DNA of 15,965 nucleotides from Saprospiraceae bacterium. GTDB lineage: Bacteria; Bacteroidota; Bacteroidia; Chitinophagales; Saprospiraceae. The notes under the pieces were generated by a model that had not been told where the DNA came from, searched no databases, and worked only from the letters and a program-made list of their open reading frames with translations. A program made the translations under genes and the position numbers. Positions 8,090 to 14,621 of the stretch are shown here, in pieces. The stretch spans positions 1-15,965 of the forward strand of contig JAJCYJ010000128.1 of the NCBI GenBank assembly GCA_029262975.1, read 5' to 3'. Position 1 is the first letter of the stretch. Every line of letters begins with the position of its first letter.

Positions 8090-10114
8090 ATGAAATTCAA
8101 ATTAACTTCTAATTATATACCAACAGGAGATCAACCCCAGGCTATTGAACAATTGGTCAACGGTATAAGACAAGGAGAAGAAGCGCAGGTATTATTGGGG
8201 GTTACAGGATCAGGAAAGACTTTTACTATGGCCAATGTCATCGAGCAGGTAAATCGCCCTGTTCTTCTCCTTACACATAACAAAACCCTCACGGCTCAAC
8301 TATACGCGGAACTAACCGAGTTCTTTCCCGATAATGCAGTCGAATATTTTGTCAGCTATTATGACTATTACCAACCAGAAGCATACATCACCTCAAGTGA
8401 TACATATATAGAAAAAGATCTTTCAATAAACGAAGAAATTGACAAGCTTAGATTAAGAGCTAGTTCTAATCTTTTATCGGGCCGAAGAGACATTATCATT
8501 GTGGCTTCTGTTTCTTGTATTTATGGAATGGGTAACCCGGATGACTATAAAAGTGCTATTATCCGTATCCAGAAAGGAGAAACTATATCTAGAAACAGAT
8601 TACTGTATCAACTAGTTGAAAGTTTGTATTCAAGATCTGAAAATGATTTTAAAAGAGGCACTTTTAGAGTAAGAGGAGATACTGTGGATATTAACTTACC
8701 TTATTTAGACTTCGGATTCAGGGTGATCTTTTTTGGAGATGAAATAGAGGCTATTGAAAAGATTGAGCTTACGAGCGGGAAGAAAATTATCAACCTTGAT
8801 GAGGCCGCAATTTTTCCGGCAAATTTATATGTCGCACCCAAAGACCGGTTAAACCAGATATTAAAACAAATCGAAGGAGAATTAGACGATCATGAAAAAT
8901 TCTTTGAACAAGAAGGCAGATATATTGAAGCAAAGAGGATAAAAGAAAGAGTGAATTTTGACATTGAAATGATGCGTGAATTAGGTTATTGTAATGGAGT
9001 TGAAAATTACTCAAGGTTTTTTGATGGGAGGAAACCTGGGACGCGCCCTTTTTGCTTATTGGACTATTTCCCGGATGATTTCTTGATTATCGTTGATGAA
9101 AGCCATGTTACACTTCCCCAGGTACGCGGGATGTGGGGTGGAGATAGAGCAAGAAAATTGAGCCTGGTCAATTTTGGATTTAGATTGCCATCAGCCTTAG
9201 ATAACCGACCTCTAAATTTTGAAGAATTCGAGAGCCTGACTAATCAGATTGTTTATGTTAGTGCAACTCCGGCTGATTATGAACTTGAGAAAACAGAAGG
9301 GTTAGTGGTCGAACAAATTGTGCGACCAACAGGACTATTGGATCCCCCAATTGAAGTGCGTCCCAGTATTAATCAAATTGACGACTTATTAGAAGAAATT
9401 CAACTTCGGATTGAAGCAGATGAGCGCGTTTTAGTCACTACCCTTACAAAACGGATGGCGGAAGAAATGACCAAATATCTCGCCAGATTGAATATTAAAG
9501 TAAGATATATACATTCTGAAGTAGACACACTTGATCGTGTAGAAATCATAAGAGATTTGAGGTTGGGGGCGTTTGATGTCTTGGTCGGGGTGAATTTACT
9601 CAGAGAAGGATTAGACATGCCCGAAGTGTCGTTGGTGGCTATATTAGACGCAGACAAGGAGGGATTTCTAAGAAATGCACGGTCCTTGACTCAGACTGCC
9701 GGAAGAGCTGCGCGTAATGTGAATGGTCTCGTGATTTTCTATGCCGATAAGGTTACGAATAGCATGCAAATGACTATCGACGAAACTAACAGAAGAAGAG
9801 CGATACAAAAAGAGTATAATTTGCAACATGGCATTACACCGACGACAATAATGAAAACCAAAGAAGAAATAATTAATCAAAAATCCATTTTAGATATCAG
9901 AGGAAAAAAACCCCGTGCTTACATAGAACCAGAAGAACCAAGTTTGGCTGCCGATCCAATTATTAACTATATGTCCAAAGATCAAATAGACAGGCTAATT
10001 GCAGAGACAGAAGCAAAAATGAAGACGGCTGCAAAGGATCTGGATTTCATTACTGCTGCTCAATATAGAGACGAACTATTTGCATTAAAGAAGAAATATA
10101 AAGCGGCTATTTAA
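8090..10114 (+). CDS. uvrB: Excinuclease ABC subunit B
   Basis: The 674-residue UvrB (E. coli 673) is the damage-verifying helicase-like subunit of nucleotide excision repair, loaded by UvrA and later bound by UvrC. Visible are the N-terminal PTGDQPQAI Q-motif-like block (11-19), Walker A GVTGSGKT (37-44), the beta-hairpin region rich in tyrosine (YYDYYQPEAY, near 91-100) that clamps DNA, the DEAD-type VDESH, the YVSATP motif, GVNLLREGLDMPE and QTAGRAARN in the second helicase lobe, and a C-terminal UVR domain (about 633-668) that contacts UvrC. All motifs are intact. It stands alone, divergent from metH and convergent with the kinase-like gene 18 bp downstream. The ATG at 8090 fits the family N terminus (MKFKLTSNYIPTGDQP). 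Confidence 0.98.
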   Translation: MKFKLTSNYIPTGDQPQAIEQLVNGIRQGEEAQVLLGVTGSGKTFTMANVIEQVNRPVLLLTHNKTLTAQLYAELTEFFPDNAVEYFVSYYDYYQPEAYITSSDTYIEKDLSINEEIDKLRLRASSNLLSGRRDIIIVASVSCIYGMGNPDDYKSAIIRIQKGETISRNRLLYQLVESLYSRSENDFKRGTFRVRGDTVDINLPYLDFGFRVIFFGDEIEAIEKIELTSGKKIINLDEAAIFPANLYVAPKDRLNQILKQIEGELDDHEKFFEQEGRYIEAKRIKERVNFDIEMMRELGYCNGVENYSRFFDGRKPGTRPFCLLDYFPDDFLIIVDESHVTLPQVRGMWGGDRARKLSLVNFGFRLPSALDNRPLNFEEFESLTNQIVYVSATPADYELEKTEGLVVEQIVRPTGLLDPPIEVRPSINQIDDLLEEIQLRIEADERVLVTTLTKRMAEEMTKYLARLNIKVRYIHSEVDTLDRVEIIRDLRLGAFDVLVGVNLLREGLDMPEVSLVAILDADKEGFLRNARSLTQTAGRAARNVNGLVIFYADKVTNSMQMTIDETNRRRAIQKEYNLQHGITPTTIMKTKEEIINQKSILDIRGKKPRAYIEPEEPSLAADPIINYMSKDQIDRLIAETEAKMKTAAKDLDFITAAQYRDELFALKKKYKAAI

Positions 10115-10132
10115 TGATAAGCGAAGTGCTTT

Positions 10133-10678
10133 TTAAAGGTAATAAAAACGAATACCGTCAACTATGAGCTCGGCTATTTTGTCAGGCAAAAAATATCCAG
10201 AATCTATTATTTGATCATAATTCGATTGATCCTCAAAATCAATACCATAGATCTTCTTAAATCTGTTCTTCTCACTCAACCTTCTTTCTTTAATTTTTGC
10301 AAGTAAGTGACCAACGTCTTTTACAGATTCATCACTTTTTCTGGTATTGTCCCTACTTATTCTTTCCGCAGCAATAGTATCGTCACATAAAAGAAAGACT
10401 TTATAAGAGGACGGAATAAAATGCCACGCTAGCCTGGAGTCTACAACATAATCAATAGCTGAGTCACTTAATGCTTTCGTATAACTATCAATTTTTTCAT
10501 CAATATCCCGACGTTCATCTGTCAAGTGATTTAATTCAAGAGTAGTCAAGCCCATCCCCGCGGCAATTTTACGCTGGATCGCCCCTGTTGATAAATATTT
10601 GTAATTGAGTTTTTGACATAGCAACTTTCCCGTAGTGCTTTTCCCACTCCCTATATCTCCAGAAATCGTAATAATCAT
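10133..10678 (-). CDS. Cytidylate kinase-like P-loop NTPase (archaeal-type CMP kinase family)
   Basis: This 181-residue protein starts with Walker A GDIGSGKST (7-15), has the nucleotide-monophosphate-binding STGAIQRKIAAGMG (30-43), then DIDEKID (58-64), a DSRLAW block (80-85) and DQIIDSGYFLPDKIAELI near the C terminus (155-172). That order fits the short archaeal-type cytidylate kinases (SAGEIFR, D-ID-ID, GRLAGW and final VIDT blocks) better than the standard bacterial Cmk of about 225 residues. The glycine before the RLA arginine is replaced by serine, so activity on CMP is not certain. Products in this family phosphorylate CMP or dCMP; other small-molecule or nucleoside substrates are possible. 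It converges with uvrB and is divergent from the aminopeptidase gene. The ATG at 10678 sits right before the Walker A strand. Confidence 0.75.
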   Translation of the reverse strand: MIITISGDIGSGKSTTGKLLCQKLNYKYLSTGAIQRKIAAGMGLTTLELNHLTDERRDIDEKIDSYTKALSDSAIDYVVDSRLAWHFIPSSYKVFLLCDDTIAAERISRDNTRKSDESVKDVGHLLAKIKERRLSEKNRFKKIYGIDFEDQSNYDQIIDSGYFLPDKIAELIVDGIRFYYL

Positions 10679-10718
10679 ATTCTTTGTTCCATAAACTTAA
10701 AATCACTGAATTTGCGCA

Positions 10719-10726
10719 CAAAATTA
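10719..10726 (-). promoter_or_regulatory. Candidate -7 element for the kinase-like gene
   Basis: The minus strand reads TAATTTTG, a full match to TAnnTTTG, about 40 bases upstream of the kinase-like ATG, inside the 106-bp divergent gap (10679-10784). The -33 region is poor (CTGG at a 17-base spacing). On the plus strand the nearest counterpart is TTAATTTG (7 of 8), about 22 bases before the aminopeptidase start. Confidence 0.35.
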
Positions 10727-10784
10727 TAAATAACCTTTTGATCCCAGTCTTAAAGTTTAATTTGGCACCCATAATTTTGAATTA

Positions 10785-11846
10785 ATGGAAGACTTTGGTA
10801 TTGACGTAAAATTATTAGCAGAAATATGCAAGGTGCCAGGGGCGCCTGGTTTTGAACAACGGATTAGAGAAAAAATAATTCAGGAAGTTTCGGCTTATGT
10901 AGATGAAATTAAGATCGACGCCATGGGCAACGTTCATGCCATTAAAAAAGGAAATAAGGATAAGAAGGTTCTTGTTGCCGCTCATATGGACGAAATAAGT
11001 TTTATTGTAACTCATATTGATGAAGATGGGTATGTCAGGTTTCATCCTTTGGGAGGATTTGACCCAAAGACGTTAACGGCGCAAAGGGTAATTATTCATG
11101 GAAAGGAAGATATTATTGGCGTCATGGGGACCAAACCTATTCATATAATGAAACCAGAAGAACGGCGTAAAATGCCCGATTTGGGTGATTATTTTATTGA
11201 TACTGGTCTCAAAAGGGAAGATGTCGAAAAGTCTATAAATATTGGAGACCCAATAACTCGTGAGCGAGAATTATGCGTCATGGGGCAATGTGTGAATGCT
11301 AAATCTTTAGACAACCGCGTTTCTGTATATATACTGATTCAAACTTTTAAAGACTTGGTTAAAAAGAAACTTGATTACGATATCTATGGTGTGTTCACTG
11401 TTCAGGAAGAAGTCGGTATTCGTGGTGCTACAGCAGCAGCATCTGGAATTAATCCTGACTTTGGGATAAACCTTGATGTAACACTCGCTTGTGATTATCC
11501 AGCAGCGTTACCACACGAGAAAATAACTTCACTTGGTAAAGGTACAGCCATAAAAGTACTGGACGGGTCAGCTATATGTGATTACAGAATGGTTCGCTTT
11601 ATGCAAGACCTGGCGAAGAAAAACGAGATTGATTATCAAATGGAAATCTTGCCAGCTGGAGGAACCGATACTGCAGCCATACAAAGATATTCCAGAGGTG
11701 GGTCAATTTCTGGTGGAATTTCTATTCCAACAAGATATCTACACCAGGTAATAGAAATGGCGCATACTAAGGATATTCGTGGCACGATAGATTTACTAAA
11801 ATTGTCACTTGAAGAGATTGGATCATATGATTGGTCTTTTACGTAA
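10785..11846 (+). CDS. M42 family metallo-aminopeptidase (glutamyl aminopeptidase/FrvX-like)
   Basis: A 353-residue cytosolic di-metal aminopeptidase of the M42 clan, whose members form large tetrahedral (TET-type) complexes that trim peptides left by proteasome-like proteases. Metal and catalytic residues are in place: His67 (AAHMDE), bridging Asp176 (SLDNRVS), the catalytic pair Glu208-Glu209 (VQEEVGIRGA), Asp231 (NLDVT) and His320 (PTRYLHQ). The AGGTDTAAIQ block (291-300) before it is also typical. The specific amino acid cleaved cannot be told; glutamyl, leucyl and lysyl members, as well as proteins once called endoglucanases, share these motifs. The pterin dehydratase gene follows after 12 bp, so the two are probably co-transcribed. 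The start at 10785 is the first ATG and fits the family N terminus. Confidence 0.92.
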   Translation: MEDFGIDVKLLAEICKVPGAPGFEQRIREKIIQEVSAYVDEIKIDAMGNVHAIKKGNKDKKVLVAAHMDEISFIVTHIDEDGYVRFHPLGGFDPKTLTAQRVIIHGKEDIIGVMGTKPIHIMKPEERRKMPDLGDYFIDTGLKREDVEKSINIGDPITRERELCVMGQCVNAKSLDNRVSVYILIQTFKDLVKKKLDYDIYGVFTVQEEVGIRGATAAASGINPDFGINLDVTLACDYPAALPHEKITSLGKGTAIKVLDGSAICDYRMVRFMQDLAKKNEIDYQMEILPAGGTDTAAIQRYSRGGSISGGISIPTRYLHQVIEMAHTKDIRGTIDLLKLSLEEIGSYDWSFT

Positions 11847-11858
11847 AACTCAAATCAA

Positions 11859-12098
11859 ATGTGGAAAGAATATGACAACGCACTGCATTCAGAACTAAAA
11901 TTTGACAATTTTGTCAAGGCTTTTGCTTTTATGAATGAGGTAGCATTTTTAGCGGAAGAACTCAATCATCATCCTGAGTGGTCCAATGTCTATAATAAAG
12001 TTAATATAAAGCTCACTACTCACGATGCCGGCAATACTATCACAGAACTTGATCGTATCATGGCCGGGAGAATCGAAAAAATCTACAACAAAAGTTAG
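11859..12098 (+). CDS. Pterin-4a-carbinolamine dehydratase (4a-hydroxytetrahydrobiopterin dehydratase), short form
   Basis: A 79-residue enzyme of the PCD/DCoH family, which dehydrates the 4a-hydroxy pterin formed by aromatic amino acid hydroxylases so that the cofactor can be recycled. The core [20 protein letters not shown] (22-41), [11 protein letters not shown] (42-52) and THDAG (54-58) carries the active-site histidines His37, His38 and His55. The usual N-terminal beta strand region is shorter than in the common 95-105 residue members, a form I recall as common in Bacteroidota. No aromatic hydroxylase is in the window, so the pterin substrate is not shown. It lies 12 bp behind the M42 peptidase gene and reads the same way. 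Confidence 0.92.
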   Translation: MWKEYDNALHSELKFDNFVKAFAFMNEVAFLAEELNHHPEWSNVYNKVNIKLTTHDAGNTITELDRIMAGRIEKIYNKS

Positions 12099-12225
12099 AA
12101 GTCCCATCATAATTGTTTCTCTTGTTAAGGTGCTGTTAAGAGTTCTCAGATAAGAAACATTCTAAAGCCAGCCGGCGTTTTTTACACACTTTCTTCTTTT
12201 TGATAAAACGAAAGATTCAACCAAG
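12099..12225 (+). promoter_or_regulatory. htrA upstream region with phased direct repeat
   Basis: This 127-bp leader separates the pterin dehydratase stop from htrA. It has two exact copies of TGTTAAG (12123-12129 and 12134-12140) separated by four bases, an 11-bp period of about one helical turn, as in binding sites of OmpR/PhoB-family response regulators. A GC-rich GCCAGCCGGC followed by six T residues (about 12168-12183) could be a weak terminator for the upstream gene pair. A partial -7 match, TCTTTTTG, lies near 12195-12202. The regulator is unknown. Confidence 0.4.
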
Positions 12226-13392
12226 ATGAAAAGTTTATTTCAATTAATAGCAGCCGGAATTATCGGAGGAACAATTGCTTTTGGAGCATTTAAAGCACTT
12301 GATAAAGACACGATAATTTATGATCAAATACCCGCAAAGACTTACAATACAAATGCTTCCGTGGACATTGATCCAACACAGGACTTTGTGTTGGCCGCAG
12401 AAATAGCAAATCCGGCGGTTGTACATATTATAGCTCAAAACAAAGAATATAAACAGTATTCTGAAGAAGGGTCTCGATACGATCCTTTTGAAGAGTTTTG
12501 GGGACTCAGAAGAAGAGACAGGGGAAGCCGTCCTCAGGCAGGAACTGGTTCAGGAGTATTAATAAGCGAAGACGGATATATTGTAACAAATAACCATGTT
12601 GTCGGTTTTGCAGACTTCGTTGAAGTTTCAATGCACGACGGAACAAGATATAAAGCCACCAAAGTTGGAACAGACCCATCAACAGACCTGGCTGTTATTA
12701 AAATCGAAGGAGAACATTTTCCTTCACTTGACATAGCTAATTCTGATGATGTAAAGATCGGCCAATGGGTTGTGGCCGTAGGAAATCCATTTGACCTGAA
12801 ATCAACAGTGACTGCAGGCATTGTCAGTGCCAGAGGAAGAGACCTTAACATCATAAAAGGTGCGAAGACAATAGAAGAATTTATTCAGACTGACGCTGTT
12901 GTAAATCCAGGGAATAGTGGAGGAGCACTTGTTAATACCAGAGGTGAACTTATTGGAATTAACACCGCTATTTCTTCACCCACTGGTGTTTATGCAGGTT
13001 ATTCTTTTGCCATTCCATCAAACCTTGTTGAAAGAGTGGTAAATGAAATAATGGAATCAGGAGGTGATATCCAACGCGCTGTTCTTGGCATTATGGTCTC
13101 AGATGTCCCAACAGTCAAGAAAAATGGAATACCTGTTTCTTTAGACAGGGGTGTCTATGTGACAAATTTCAATGTTGACAGATATGAGAGAAAAGCAGGC
13201 TTTAGTTCTGCAGAATATGCAGGTGTTGAGATTGGCGATGTTATTGTCGCAGTAAATGGTACACAAGTAGAAAATCCGAATGACCTCTTGGAGGCAATTA
13301 AGTTTGCAAAAATTGGAGATACATTGGATCTCACAGTTTACAGAAACAACCGGCAGAAGACAATTCCTGTAAAATTACGACGTGGCATCTAA
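12226..13392 (+). CDS. HtrA/Deg-family periplasmic serine protease, one PDZ domain
   Basis: A 388-residue envelope protease for misfolded or signalled substrates. The N terminus (about 4-24) is a hydrophobic signal or signal-anchor segment, so the protein acts in the periplasm, perhaps membrane-tethered. A trypsin-like domain (about 105-275) carries the triad His124 (TNNHVV), Asp154 (STDLAVI) and Ser231 (GNSGGAL). One PDZ domain (about 285-385) follows, with AGVEIGDVIVAVNG. The protein ends there, so it resembles DegS more than the two-PDZ DegP or DegQ proteins of about 450-500 residues. An Arg/Glu-rich LA-loop-like stretch (about 80-104) precedes the protease core. It has its own 127-bp leader and ends before a strong terminator, so it is likely a single-gene transcript. 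Family is secure; whether it is a general chaperone-protease or a regulatory one is not shown. Confidence 0.95.
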   Translation: MKSLFQLIAAGIIGGTIAFGAFKALDKDTIIYDQIPAKTYNTNASVDIDPTQDFVLAAEIANPAVVHIIAQNKEYKQYSEEGSRYDPFEEFWGLRRRDRGSRPQAGTGSGVLISEDGYIVTNNHVVGFADFVEVSMHDGTRYKATKVGTDPSTDLAVIKIEGEHFPSLDIANSDDVKIGQWVVAVGNPFDLKSTVTAGIVSARGRDLNIIKGAKTIEEFIQTDAVVNPGNSGGALVNTRGELIGINTAISSPTGVYAGYSFAIPSNLVERVVNEIMESGGDIQRAVLGIMVSDVPTVKKNGIPVSLDRGVYVTNFNVDRYERKAGFSSAEYAGVEIGDVIVAVNGTQVENPNDLLEAIKFAKIGDTLDLTVYRNNRQKTIPVKLRRGI

Positions 13393-13451
13393 TAAAAAAT
13401 AAGCTGTCAAACGTTCTAAAGATAAAGTTGGTTTTTCGTTTTGTTTTGAGG

Positions 13452-13485
13452 CGCCCGATTAATGATTCATTATCGGGCGTTTTTT
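13452..13485 (+). terminator. Intrinsic terminator after the HtrA-family gene
   Basis: An 8-bp perfect GC-rich stem, CGCCCGAT (13452-13459) with ATCGGGCG (13472-13479), is extended by a 4-bp inner stem AATG/CATT across a bulged T, with an ATT loop. Six T residues follow (13480-13485). It sits 59 bp past the protease stop. Read on the minus strand the hairpin lacks a trailing T run, so it probably serves only the plus-strand gene, although tgt converges on it. Confidence 0.92.
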
Positions 13486-13490
13486 ATTGA

Positions 13491-14621
13491 TTAAAGTCTG
13501 TTATTGAGCTTTTGGATCATCTCGTTTTTCCAAATAGAGAAAGTATCATTTTCAATGGCTGCTCTGGCTTTATTTATTAGCCATCGGTAAAACGATAAAT
13601 TATGAACACTGGCTATTTCATATCCATATGCTTCATGTACAGAAAACAAATGTCGGAGATATGACTTACTATGTGTTCTGCTTAATTCGCTGATGCTGTT
13701 AATATCAATTGGAGAAAAATCATTCTTCCATTTTGCATTCTTGATATTGATTAACCCCTTGTCTGTATAAAGATGACCATGCCTTGCGTTGCGTGTAGGA
13801 AGGACGCAATCAAACATATCGATTCCCCGATCTATACACTCTAGAATATTTTGAGGGGTTCCTACACCCATAAGATACCTCGCCTTTTTAACAGGTAAAT
13901 GGTCACATACTGTCTCAGTCATCTCATACATCATCGGAGCTGGTTCTCCAACTGAGAGTCCGCCAATTGCATTTATTTCGCAGCCCGCATCACTGATATA
14001 TTTGGCAGATTCAATTCGTAGATCTTTGAATACGCTACCTTGTACTATTGGAGCCATAGTCTGATAATAATCATGTGGCCCATTGTTTAGGTCAAAGTGA
14101 CTTATACACCGCTCTAACCATCTGTGCGTCATGTGCATAGATTTCTTTGCATAATCATAGTCACATGGGTAAGGAGTACATTCGTCAAAAGCCATTATTA
14201 TATCGGCTCCAATACTTTTTTGAATATCAATTGCTCTTTCAGGGCTAAAAAAATGTTTTGATCCATCCACGGGAGATTGAAAGTTGACGCCTTTTTCTGT
14301 AATTTTTCTTATTCCTCGTAATGAATAGACCTGATATCCGCCGCTATCTGTCAGCATAGGGCGATTCCAATTAATAAATCGATGAAGTCCCCCGCTTTTT
14401 TCGATTATCTCGTGCCCCGGCCGTAAATATAAATGAAATGTATTTCCAAGAATTATTTCATAATCCATTGTGGTTAAAAATGAATGGGGCACGGATTTTA
14501 CTGCCCCTTGTGTTCCAACTGGCATAAAAACTGGAGTGTTAATAATACCATGGGCCGTATTAACCACTCCAATTCGGGCATTGCCGGAAGGAGCAATTTT
14601 TAAGAGTTTGAATGTTACCAC
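13491..14621 (-). CDS. tgt: Queuine tRNA-ribosyltransferase (tRNA-guanine transglycosylase), zinc cysteines replaced
   Basis: The 376-residue enzyme exchanges guanine 34 for preQ1 in tRNAs with a GUN anticodon, a step of queuosine synthesis. Catalytic regions are present: DSGGYQ (92-97), QGS (194-196), AIGGLSVGEP (218-227) and the nucleophile Asp271 in GIDMFDCVLPTRNAR. Bacterial Tgt normally binds structural zinc through C-x-C-x-x-C plus a His. Here the aligned positions are Ser309, Ser311 and Ser314 (SISELS), while the His of VHNL (His340) remains. The start is GTG at 14621, directly after the rodA stop and in the same frame; no ATG fits, because the next Met is residue 33. The N terminus from this GTG matches the family well. 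Co-transcription with rodA is likely. Confidence 0.96.
   Translation of the reverse strand: MVTFKLLKIAPSGNARIGVVNTAHGIINTPVFMPVGTQGAVKSVPHSFLTTMDYEIILGNTFHLYLRPGHEIIEKSGGLHRFINWNRPMLTDSGGYQVYSLRGIRKITEKGVNFQSPVDGSKHFFSPERAIDIQKSIGADIIMAFDECTPYPCDYDYAKKSMHMTHRWLERCISHFDLNNGPHDYYQTMAPIVQGSVFKDLRIESAKYISDAGCEINAIGGLSVGEPAPMMYEMTETVCDHLPVKKARYLMGVGTPQNILECIDRGIDMFDCVLPTRNARHGHLYTDKGLINIKNAKWKNDFSPIDINSISELSRTHSKSYLRHLFSVHEAYGYEIASVHNLSFYRWLINKARAAIENDTFSIWKNEMIQKLNNRL

Noticed and set aside
10119..10135. Possible terminator between uvrB and the convergent kinase-like gene
   Set aside because: Only a 4-bp stem (AAGC/GCTT) with a short T run, overlapping the kinase-like stop codon; too weak to call.
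10569..10772. 67-codon minus-strand frame overlapping the start of the kinase-like gene
   Set aside because: It overlaps the Walker A region in another frame. The overlapped gene has clear motifs and this one has none.
12168..12183. GCCAGCCGGC followed by a T run as a terminator after the pterin dehydratase gene
   Set aside because: The best stem is only three G-C pairs or needs a bulge, so it is mentioned in the htrA leader entry and not called as a terminator.
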